Below, piece by piece: positions 33,725-40,541 of a DNA stretch of 64,000 nucleotides (position 1 is the stretch's first letter; every line of letters starts with the position of its first letter). Where the stretch lies: positions 1 to 64,000 of the forward strand of contig NZ_BOQL01000057.1 of assembly GCF_018332655.1 (NCBI RefSeq). Reading direction: 5' to 3'. Source of the stretch: Actinoplanes auranticolor (GTDB lineage Bacteria > Actinomycetota > Actinomycetes > Mycobacteriales > Micromonosporaceae). The notes beneath the pieces were generated by a model. The model did not search any database. It was not told where the DNA came from and was given only the letters and a program-made list of their open reading frames with translations. The position numbers were made by a program, and so were the translations under genes.

Positions 33725-34981
33725 CTACAGCGCGTCGCCGGGTGCCGTCGCCCAGGCACTGGAGGCGACGGCGGCCACCGCCGGGACGGCCGGTCGCAGC
33801 GCCCGTTCCGGCACGGCCTGCCGGGCCACGACCGCTGAGCTGCGCGCCTGCGGCAGGGCGCCGTGGGCCCGCAGGAAGCCGTCGACGGCCTGGGGCCAGC
33901 CGAACAGCTCGGCGCGGGCCCGGGCAGCCGCCCGGCGTTCGTTCTCGGGACGGTCCATGAGGTTGCGCACACCCTCGGCGAAAGCCTCCGGCGTTCCCGG
34001 CACGGCCACCCCGGCGTCCCCGACGACCTCGGGCAGGGCGCTGGCGGCGTTGACCACCACGGGCGTGCCGCAGGCCAGCGCCTCCAGCGCGGCGAGCCCG
34101 AAGGTCTCCACCGGGCCGGGCGCCACGGCCACGTCCGCGCTGGCCAGCAGCGCGGCGACGTCATCGCGGTCGGAGATGTGCCCGGCGAAACGCACCGGCA
34201 GCCGGGCCGCCCGGTAGGCCAGCGCGGCCCGGCGGGAGCCGTCGCCGGCCAGGGCCAGCACGGCGGGGACCTTGGCGGCACGCAGCGCGGCGATGGTGTC
34301 GACGGCCAGCTCGGGGCGCTTGTCGGCGGAGAGCCGGCTGCAGTAGACGACCAGCAGCTCCTCCGGGCGGGCGTAGCGGGAGCGGACCGCGGCGTCGGCG
34401 CGGCTGGGGTGGAACTGGCGCAGGTTGACGCCCAGCGGCACCTCGACCAGGTTCGGCACGCCGAGGCGGCGGAACTCGGCCGCCGCGAAGGCCGTGGTGC
34501 AGACGATCTGGTCGAAGACCTCGGCGGTACGGCGGTTGAGCCGGTCGGCGAGCCGGTCGCGCTGCGGCATGCCCCAGACGCCCAGCAGGCCGGCCAGGGA
34601 CTCGTGGGAGACCATCATCGAGCCGACCCCACGCTCGCGGGCCCAGCGGCCCGTCCAGCGCAGCGTGGCCCGGTCGGAGACCTCGATGCGGTCCGGCTGC
34701 AGCCCGTCCAGCAGCCCGGTCAGCTCGCGCCGGCCGGCCAGCACGCGGTAGCCGCCGGTGCGGGGCACCCGGTGGCCCGGCAGCGTGATGACCCGGCCCT
34801 GCGCGGTCATCTCGTCGGAGCGCTCACGCCCCGGCACGATCAGGATCGGCTCGTGGCCGGCCCGCAGGTAGCCCTCGCCGAGGTTGCGCAGCGCGGTGCG
34901 CAACCCGCCCGAACGAGGTGAGACGAAGTTCGCCAGTCGGACGATACGCAGCTTGCGTTCACCCACTGATCGACCGGTCAT
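33725..34981 (-). CDS. GT4-type glycosyltransferase
   Basis: 418 residues with a GT-B fold: N-terminal acceptor domain starting LRIVRLANFVSPRSGGLRTA, and a C-terminal nucleotide-sugar domain with YCSRLSADKRPELAVD and the E-x7-E motif PVETFGLAALEALACGTPVV. It transfers a sugar, likely to a cell-wall lipid or polysaccharide; the substrate is unknown. The ATG at 34981 starts the recognisable domain. It stands 24 bases before rph and occupies a place that other actinobacteria leave empty between the phosphodiesterase and rph. Confidence 0.9.
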   Translation of the reverse strand: MTGRSVGERKLRIVRLANFVSPRSGGLRTALRNLGEGYLRAGHEPILIVPGRERSDEMTAQGRVITLPGHRVPRTGGYRVLAGRRELTGLLDGLQPDRIEVSDRATLRWTGRWARERGVGSMMVSHESLAGLLGVWGMPQRDRLADRLNRRTAEVFDQIVCTTAFAAAEFRRLGVPNLVEVPLGVNLRQFHPSRADAAVRSRYARPEELLVVYCSRLSADKRPELAVDTIAALRAAKVPAVLALAGDGSRRAALAYRAARLPVRFAGHISDRDDVAALLASADVAVAPGPVETFGLAALEALACGTPVVVNAASALPEVVGDAGVAVPGTPEAFAEGVRNLMDRPENERRAAARARAELFGWPQAVDGFLRAHGALPQARSSAVVARQAVPERALRPAVPAVAAVASSAWATAPGDAL

Positions 34982-35042
34982 GCAAGGCACTCCAAGGTCA
35001 CTTCGAGGTCGGTGGTCCGCTCGTGCCGTCCCCTCGGCAAGC

Positions 35043-35789
35043 TCAGAGATCGTAGCGGGAACCGGGTCGGACGACCTCCACCGGACCCACGAACGCGGCG
35101 GACGCGGCCTCCACAGTAGAGGCCTCACTCCCCCAGGCCGGAACGAGGTGCGTCAGCAGCAGTTTGCCGACGTCCGCCTTGGTGGCCGCCTCCCCCGCCT
35201 CACCGCCGGTCAGGTGCAGGTCAGGCGGGTTGGCGACACCGTCGAGGTAACTCGCCTCACACAGGAACAGGTCCGCGCCCTGGGCCAGGCGCAGCAGGGC
35301 GTCGCACGGCGCGGTGTCCGACGAGTACGCCAGCACCCGGCCGTTGTGCTCGACGCGGACCCCGTACGTCTCGATCGGATGGTTGACGCGGTCCGCGGTG
35401 ACGGTGAACGGGCCGATCGGGAACGTGCCCGGCTGCAGACCGTAGAACGTGTACACGTCGTCGACCGGCTCGTTCTCGGCGCTGTAGGCAGCTGAGATGC
35501 GTTCCGCGGCGCCCATCGGGGCGTACACGGGCAGCGGGGGCAGCGGGCCGCCCGGCGCGTAGCGGCGCACCACGACGTAGGTGCACGCGTCCAGCATGTG
35601 GTCGCAGTGCAGGTGGGTCAGCATGATCGCGTCGACGGCGCCGATACCCGCGTACCGCTGCAGCGCCGACAACGATCCGGACCCGAAGTCGATCAGCAGC
35701 CGGAACCCCTCTGCCTCGACGAGGTAGGCGGAACACGCCGACTCGGGGCCGGGAAAACTGCCGGCGCAGCCGAGGACGGTCAGTCGCAT
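35043..35789 (-). CDS. Metallo-beta-lactamase-fold phosphodiesterase (Rv1339-like)
   Basis: 248 residues. The dinuclear metal site is in MLTHLHCDHMLDACTYVVVR (HxHxDH), with further ligands in YSSDTAPCDALLRLAQGADL and LLLTHLVPAW. The size and its place upstream of rph match M. tuberculosis Rv1339, which has been described as a cyclic-nucleotide phosphodiesterase; older annotation calls the family RNase Z-like. cAMP is therefore the likely substrate. Upstream are two palindromes that may control it or the divergent gene. Confidence 0.88.
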   Translation of the reverse strand: MRLTVLGCAGSFPGPESACSAYLVEAEGFRLLIDFGSGSLSALQRYAGIGAVDAIMLTHLHCDHMLDACTYVVVRRYAPGGPLPPLPVYAPMGAAERISAAYSAENEPVDDVYTFYGLQPGTFPIGPFTVTADRVNHPIETYGVRVEHNGRVLAYSSDTAPCDALLRLAQGADLFLCEASYLDGVANPPDLHLTGGEAGEAATKADVGKLLLTHLVPAWGSEASTVEAASAAFVGPVEVVRPGSRYDL

Positions 35790-35947
35790 ACGGGTCCCTC
35801 TGGTTCACGCTCGGTCGTCCACTCGCCCAAGGCCCATGCTCCTCGAAAGTCCTTCGCCCCCAGGATCCGGCCCTTGGTCGAAACGGCAGACCAGTCAATC
35901 ACGCTGCGCAGCCTACGCCGGGCCCAGCGGGTCGGCTAAACGTCTGA

Positions 35948-35996
35948 TCGATTTGTCGCGAAATCGACAACGCAGGTCACACCGGTCGTGACCTGC
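35948..35996. promoter_or_regulatory. Pair of inverted repeats between divergent genes
   Basis: TCGATTT-GTCGCG-AAATCGA (35948-35967) is a perfect 7-bp inverted repeat; inside and beyond it TTGTCG/CGACAA (35953-35970) forms a second register. A separate 9-bp repeat GCAGGTCAC/GTGACCTGC spans 35972-35996. They lie about 160 bases upstream of the phosphodiesterase gene and 83 bases before the GTG at 36079. Nothing else is seen in 35790-36078. Confidence 0.5.
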
Positions 35997-36078
35997 ACCA
36001 TTATCCCATCCGTTACGCCACGTGAGTCGCATTCGTTGCACACCGTGAAGGGACCACCCGGGCTATCGGAGGAGTGCA

Positions 36079-36513
36079 GTGGCGACCACGGGCGTGCAAG
36101 AGCCGAGACGAACTCGTGTCCCGGTGCAGGACTCCCCCGCGCCGGACGTGGTCCCGTTCGGCTGGGAACCCGGCCCGGACGACGTGATGGACGACATCGA
36201 CGGCGAGGTGTACTTCCGCTTCCCGGCCGCCGACGACCCGGCCCCGGGCACCCGGCGGCTGCTGGCCATGTCCCTCTACGCGTCGATGCTGGGCCTGGCC
36301 GGGGTCGGTATCGGCATCCGCGGCCTGGTCTCGCAGATCGGCGGCGGGGTGCCCGGCTGGTACGTGCCGGTGCTGGCCCTGCTCGGGATGGTCAGCGTGG
36401 CGCTGTCGGTCGGCGCGTTCCTGTCCATCCACCGGCGGGTGCTGCCGTGGATGCTGCTGCTGGGCGCGGCCGTACCGCTGATCGCGGACATCATGCTCGC
36501 CGTGGCCTACTGA
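36079..36513 (+). CDS. Small three-helix membrane protein
   Basis: 144 residues, family not recognised. A hydrophilic N-terminus of about 60 residues (PFGWEPGPDDVMDDIDGEVY) precedes three helices at about 62-84, 95-117 and 121-143. The GTG at 36079 follows CGGAGG. A bidirectional hairpin separates it from the convergent cysM gene. No function can be assigned. Confidence 0.75.
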   Translation: MATTGVQEPRRTRVPVQDSPAPDVVPFGWEPGPDDVMDDIDGEVYFRFPAADDPAPGTRRLLAMSLYASMLGLAGVGIGIRGLVSQIGGGVPGWYVPVLALLGMVSVALSVGAFLSIHRRVLPWMLLLGAAVPLIADIMLAVAY

Positions 36514-36516
36514 GCC

Positions 36517-36541
36517 GGCGGGGCGGCAATGCCGCCCCGCC
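36517..36541. terminator. Bidirectional terminator between the small membrane protein gene and cysM
   Basis: GGCGGGGCGGC (36517-36527), loop AAT, GCCGCCCCGCC (36531-36541): a perfect 11-bp stem placed 3 bases after one stop and 6 before the other. Confidence 0.8.
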
Positions 36542-36547
36542 CCTTGC

Positions 36548-37513
36548 TCAAGCCCAGAGCTGGCCCTCGAGGGCGTCCTCGGCCTCGGCCAGCGTGCCGC
36601 CGTAGGCACCGGTGGAGAGGTATTTCCAGCCGCCGTCGCAGATCACGAAGGCCACGTCGGCGCGCTGACCGGCCTTGACCGCCTCGTGGGCCACGGCCAG
36701 CGCCGCGTGCAGGATCGCGCCGCTGGAGAAGCCGGCGAAGATGCCCTCGACCTCGACGAGCTGCCGGGTGCGCAGCACCGCGTCGCGGGTGCCGACCGAG
36801 AAACGCCGGCTCAGCACGGTGGCGTCGTACAGCTCGGGCACGTAGCCCTCGTCGATGTTGCGCAGGCCGTAGACGAGCTCGCCGTAGCGCGGCTCGGCGG
36901 CCACGATCTGGATGCCCTCGACCTTCTCCCGCAGATACCGCCCCGTGCCCATCAGCGTGCCCGTGGTGCCCAGGCCGGCCACGAAGTGCGTGATGGTCGG
37001 CAGGTCGTGCAGCAGCTCGGGCCCGGTCGTCTCGTAGTGGGCCCGGGCGTTGCCGGCGTTGCCGTACTGGAACAGCATCACCCAGTCGGGGTGCTCGGCC
37101 GCGATCTGCTTGGCCGTCGCGACCGCCTGGTTGGAGCCGCCGGCGGCCGGCGAGAAGATGATCTCGGCGCCGTACATCCGGAGCAGCTGGACCCGTTCGG
37201 AGGAGACGTTCTCCGGCATCACGCAGACCAGCCGGTAGCCCCGCAGCTTGGCCACCATGGCCAGGGAGATACCGGTGTTGCCGCTGGTCGGCTCGAGGAT
37301 GGTGTCGCCGGGACGCAGGCGCCCGGACTCCTCCGCCTCGCGCACCATGTAGAGCGCCGGGCGGTCCTTGATGCTGCCGGTCGGGTTGCGGTCCTCGAGC
37401 TTGGCCCAGAGCCGCACCGGCGGCGCGCCCTCGGGCACCGTCGGCGACAGCCGGGGCAGGCCGACCAGCGGCGTGCCCCCGCAAGCATCCAGCAGGCTCT
37501 CGTAGCGAGCCAT
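36548..37513 (-). CDS. cysM: Cysteine synthase CysM (CysO-thiocarboxylate dependent)
   Basis: 321 residues, PLP fold type II. Lys49 in NPTGSIKDRPALYM binds PLP; TSGNTGISLAMV binds the phosphate or substrate; GTTGTLMGTGRYL is the cofactor glycine loop. In actinobacteria this paralogue uses O-phosphoserine and the sulfur of CysO thiocarboxylate, and its gene lies next to cysO and mec, as here. The cysO stop is 4 bases upstream, so the genes are cotranscribed. Confidence 0.95.
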   Translation of the reverse strand: MARYESLLDACGGTPLVGLPRLSPTVPEGAPPVRLWAKLEDRNPTGSIKDRPALYMVREAEESGRLRPGDTILEPTSGNTGISLAMVAKLRGYRLVCVMPENVSSERVQLLRMYGAEIIFSPAAGGSNQAVATAKQIAAEHPDWVMLFQYGNAGNARAHYETTGPELLHDLPTITHFVAGLGTTGTLMGTGRYLREKVEGIQIVAAEPRYGELVYGLRNIDEGYVPELYDATVLSRRFSVGTRDAVLRTRQLVEVEGIFAGFSSGAILHAALAVAHEAVKAGQRADVAFVICDGGWKYLSTGAYGGTLAEAEDALEGQLWA

Positions 37514-37517
37514 GAGC

Positions 37518-37877
37518 TTACTGGCCTTCAGTCCGATTAGGGGCGGCGGCGGGGCGGTTGGACGGGCGTCCGAGGAGGGCCGCTGCGGCGGCGAAGCCGA
37601 GCGCGCCGCCGGCCACGGCCGGCAGGATGGTGACGGAGTCGCCGTCGCTCAGCGGGGCGTCGAGCGCGCCGAGGAAGCGGACGTCCTCGTCGTTGACGTA
37701 GACGTTGACGAAGCGGTGCAGGCCACCCTCGGGCGTGAGCAGCCGGCCCTTGAGACCCGAGTGCTTGGTGTCCAGGTCGTCGATGAGGCCGGAGAGCGTC
37801 GCACCGGAGCCCTCGACGACCTTGGAGCCGCCGGTGTAGCTGCGCAGGATGGTGGGGACGCGAACTTCGATAGCCAT
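37518..37877 (-). CDS. cysO: CysO ubiquitin-like sulfur carrier with a 28-residue C-terminal extension
   Basis: 119 residues. The beta-grasp domain runs MAIEVRVPTILRSYTGG to SVTILPAVAGG, with the Gly90-Gly91 pair that is adenylated and thiocarboxylated in the family. CysO of M. tuberculosis ends at this Gly-Gly; here ALGFAAAAALLGRPSNRP and ten more residues follow before the stop. The protein must be trimmed to work, and the JAMM protease Mec is encoded just upstream. The ATG at 37877 is preceded by AGGAG ten bases upstream. A longer in-frame start exists but gives an Arg/Ser-rich stretch without similarity. Confidence 0.93.
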   Translation of the reverse strand: MAIEVRVPTILRSYTGGSKVVEGSGATLSGLIDDLDTKHSGLKGRLLTPEGGLHRFVNVYVNDEDVRFLGALDAPLSDGDSVTILPAVAGGALGFAAAAALLGRPSNRPAAAPNRTEGQ

Positions 37878-37941
37878 GACTGTGATGCTCCTAGAAAAGA
37901 GAAGTCGAGAGAGTTCGGGGGCAGGGTCGTCTGAGGTCGCG

Positions 37942-38025
37942 TCAGCGACACTCGTAGTAGACCGACGCGGGGCTCTGCCCGAACATGTACGACTGGACGG
38001 CGTAGCCGTCCGCACTCCCACTCAC
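37942..38025 (-). CDS. 27-residue small ORF coupled to mec
   Basis: The GTG at 38025 overlaps the mec stop as GTGA and opens a frame of 27 codons (SGSADGYAVQSYMFGQSPAS then VYYECR) ending at 37942. The peptide is rich in Tyr and Ser and has one Cys next to the C-terminus. The mec-cysO gap of about 140 bases is long for this operon, which this ORF partly explains. I cannot say whether it is conserved; it may be a real micropeptide, a coupling device, or chance. Confidence 0.4.
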   Translation of the reverse strand: MSGSADGYAVQSYMFGQSPASVYYECR

Positions 38026-38453
38026 GCGTCCACCGTCGCATCCACGATGTTGACCTCTTCTTCGGTCACCACACCGTCCACGATACGGAACGAGCGAATC
38101 TCCTCGGAATCCGGCTCGCGGGTCGAGACCAGCACGTAATGTGCGCCCGGCTCACCCGCCAAGGAGATGTCGGTGCGCGAGGGATACGCCTCGGTCGCAG
38201 TGTGCGAGTGGTAGATGACGACCGGTTCCTCGTCGTTGTCGTCCATCTCGCGCCACACCCGCAACTGCTCCATCGAGTCGAACTCGTAGAACGTCATGGA
38301 CCGGGCCGCGTTGTCCATCGCGATGTGCCGCGTCGGCAGGTCGCTGCCGACGGGCCCGGCGACGACACCGCAGGCCTCGTCGGGGTGGTCCCGGCGGGCG
38401 TGGGCGACGATCGCGTCGACGATCGCGCTGTCGATGGTCAGCACGTCGTTCAC
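38022..38453 (-). CDS. mec: Mec JAMM/MPN+ metalloprotease for CysO
   Basis: 143 residues. The JAMM motif is complete: Glu26 in HPDEACGVVAG and His82-x-His84-x7-Ser92-x2-Asp95 in YHSHTATEAYPSRTD. In M. tuberculosis Mec cleaves cysteine from CysO-cysteine. The GTG at 38453 is chosen (VNDVLTIDSAIVDAI); a second GTG three codons later is possible. It is first in the mec-cysO-cysM operon and is divergent from the aldo/keto reductase gene. Confidence 0.94.
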   Translation of the reverse strand: MNDVLTIDSAIVDAIVAHARRDHPDEACGVVAGPVGSDLPTRHIAMDNAARSMTFYEFDSMEQLRVWREMDDNDEEPVVIYHSHTATEAYPSRTDISLAGEPGAHYVLVSTREPDSEEIRSFRIVDGVVTEEEVNIVDATVDA

Positions 38454-38532
38454 ATTACCGTGGCCCGGCGCCGGACCGGGCGTGGCAGTGCTCACGCGCG
38501 TACGGATCATCACGTGGGGTAGGGGTGGATGC

Positions 38533-39396
38533 ATGAAGCAGCGTTCAATCGGAAACGTCCAGGTCGGCGCCATCGGGCTCGGCGGCATGCCGATGTCCAT
38601 CGAGGGGCGACCCGACACCGACCGCTCGGTCCGCACCGTGCACGCCGCGCTCGAGGCCGGCGTGACCCTCATCGACACGGCCGACGCGTACCACCTGCAC
38701 GCCGACGAGGTGGGCCACAACGAGAGCCTGATCGCCCAGGCGCTGGCCAGCTGGGGCGGCGACACCTCCGGCGTGCTGGTCGCCACCAAGGGCGGTCACC
38801 TGCGTCCCGGTGACGGCTCGTGGACCGTCGACGGCTCCCCCGCGCACCTGCGTGAGGCTGTCGAGGGTTCGCTCAAGCGCCTCGGCGTCGACGCCATCGG
38901 CCTCTACCAGTTCCACCGCCCCGACCCCGAGGTGCCGTACGCGGACTCCGTCGGCACCCTGCGCGAGCTGCTCGACGAGGGCAAGATCCGGCTGGCCGGC
39001 ATCTCGAACGCGACCGTCGAGCAGATCCGGCAGGCCCAGGAGATCCTCGGCGGCCGGCTCGTCTCGGTGCAGAACCAGTTCTCGCCCGCGTTCCGCTCCT
39101 CGGAGGACGAGCTGCGTCTCTGCGACGAGTTGGGCATCGCCTTCCTGCCGTGGTCGCCGCTGGGCGGGATCGCCAAGGCCGGCGAGCTGGGCAGCCGGTT
39201 CGCCGAGTTCGCCCAGGTCGCCGAGGCGCACGGGGTCAGCCCGCAGCGGGTCACCCTGGCGTGGATGCTGGCCAAGAGCGAGCACGTGATCCCGATCCCC
39301 GGCGCCAGCCGCCCGGAATCGATCACCGACTCGGCCCAGGCCCCGGAACTGACCCTGACCGACGAGGAGTTCACCCGGCTGGACCGGGCGGCCTAG
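38533..39396 (+). CDS. Aldo/keto reductase
   Basis: 287 residues of the (beta/alpha)8 NADPH-dependent family. Catalytic positions are visible: Asp and Tyr in LIDTADAYHLHADE, Lys in VLVATKGGHL, His in LYQFHRPDPE. The NADPH-binding end is VIPIPGASRPESITDSAQ. It probably reduces reactive aldehydes; the substrate is unknown. It shares the stop tetranucleotide CTAG with the convergent DUF2017 gene. Confidence 0.92.
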   Translation: MKQRSIGNVQVGAIGLGGMPMSIEGRPDTDRSVRTVHAALEAGVTLIDTADAYHLHADEVGHNESLIAQALASWGGDTSGVLVATKGGHLRPGDGSWTVDGSPAHLREAVEGSLKRLGVDAIGLYQFHRPDPEVPYADSVGTLRELLDEGKIRLAGISNATVEQIRQAQEILGGRLVSVQNQFSPAFRSSEDELRLCDELGIAFLPWSPLGGIAKAGELGSRFAEFAQVAEAHGVSPQRVTLAWMLAKSEHVIPIPGASRPESITDSAQAPELTLTDEEFTRLDRAA

Positions 39397-39902
39397 TGCC
39401 GTTCCTCGATCTCCGGTAGGGCGTTGAGCAGGGACTCCTGCAGGTAGCCCAGGTAGGCGTACACGGAGAGCTGGAAGACCCGGCTCGACGCGGGGTCGCG
39501 CACCACGGCCTCGTCCAGCTCGTCACCGAGGTCGGTGTCGCCCTGGATGTCGAGCCGGGTCCCCATCGCCAGCCGGGCGTCGTTGATCGCCCGCAGCCAG
39601 GCCTCGGCCTCCTCGCCGTCCAGGCGCACCTCACCGGGGCCGTCGTCGGGCAGCGCGGCGAGGATGGCCCCGGCCTGGTCGATCTTGCCCGTCTTGAGGT
39701 CACCCTCGGTGTAGAGGCGGAACTCGGCCGAGTCGTCGGGCCGGTCCGGGTAGATGTCCGGGAAGAGCCGGCCGACCACCGGATCGGTGTGGTCGAAACC
39801 GTCCATGAGCAGGCCGACGACCTCACCGGCGACCTTGCGCAGCACGCGCACCTCGTCGATGGCGAAGGTGGCCACGCACTGGTTCCCGTTGCGTCGGAAC
39901 AT
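39393..39902 (-). CDS. DUF2017 family protein
   Basis: 169 residues. FVIDE-type start (ATFAIDEVRVLRKVAGEVV), RLFPDIYPDRPDDSAEFR and AWLRAINDARLAMGTRLDI match the DUF2017 family, which follows clpS throughout actinobacteria. Its function is unknown; the tight clpS linkage suggests a role in N-degron handling by ClpCP. It begins 20 bases after clpS. Confidence 0.9.
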   Translation of the reverse strand: MFRRNGNQCVATFAIDEVRVLRKVAGEVVGLLMDGFDHTDPVVGRLFPDIYPDRPDDSAEFRLYTEGDLKTGKIDQAGAILAALPDDGPGEVRLDGEEAEAWLRAINDARLAMGTRLDIQGDTDLGDELDEAVVRDPASSRVFQLSVYAYLGYLQESLLNALPEIEERH

Positions 39903-39922
39903 CGTTCAGCTCACCCGCCCAC

Positions 39923-40213
39923 TCAACCGCGGTCCACTGTCGCCCACAGACCGTAGCCGTGGAGTTGCGCAGCGTCCATTTCCATCCGTTCACGCGCGCC
40001 GCTGGACACGACCGCCTTGCCCTTGTTGTGCACGTCCATCATCAGCTGCTCGGCCTTGTCGTGGCTGTACCCGAAGATCTTCTGGAAGACCCAGGTCACG
40101 TACGACATGAGATTGACCGGATCGTCCCAGACGATGGTCACCCACGGCCGGTCATCAGCCGGTACCTCCTCGATCTGCGGCGTCTCTGCGGGAGCGACCT
40201 GAGGCAACGCCAT
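39923..40213 (-). CDS. clpS: ClpS adaptor of the Clp protease
   Basis: 96 residues. After an acidic N-terminal extension (PAETPQIEEVPADDR) comes the ClpS fold PWVTIVWDDPVNLMSYVTWV, with the Asn-Asp loop and the Met/His residues (YGLWATV) that bind N-degron side chains, and DVHNKGKAVVSSG that contacts ClpC. It delivers substrates with bulky N-terminal residues. An ATG three codons upstream (40222) is an alternative start. Confidence 0.95.
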   Translation of the reverse strand: MALPQVAPAETPQIEEVPADDRPWVTIVWDDPVNLMSYVTWVFQKIFGYSHDKAEQLMMDVHNKGKAVVSSGARERMEMDAAQLHGYGLWATVDRG

Positions 40214-40541
40214 GCCCCCCATCGTGCCACGCCGATTCCGGCGGAGGTCGAACCGAGCACGCCAGGCGCGCCGCCAGGGGTGGGATGGCGCAGCCCCGAG
40301 TCTGCGCCGCGCCCGCGGAGAACACCACTCACCGGCGGAAACAGCCGGACGGGCCGGCGGGGCGCCCGGACCCGCCCCGCCAGGCTGGGCCCGGGCAGTC
40401 ACGCCGGCACCGCCGAACCGTATGGGACCGGACGGGGGCCGGACAGATGCCTGAATACTCACCGTTTCGTGCACTCTTACTCATTCTCGAACGTGGTACG
40501 TGCGGTGACGTGAATGTGACGGATCTCGATATGCTGACCCC
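40214..40541. promoter_or_regulatory. 328-base divergent intergenic region between clpS and the LuxR gene
   Basis: Most of it is GC-rich sequence without a gene I can support. Near the right end GTGACG (40505-40510) and TATGCT (40530-40535) are possible -35 and -10 boxes; the -10 lies 6 bases before the GTG at 40542, which fits a leaderless message for the LuxR regulator. Confidence 0.45.
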
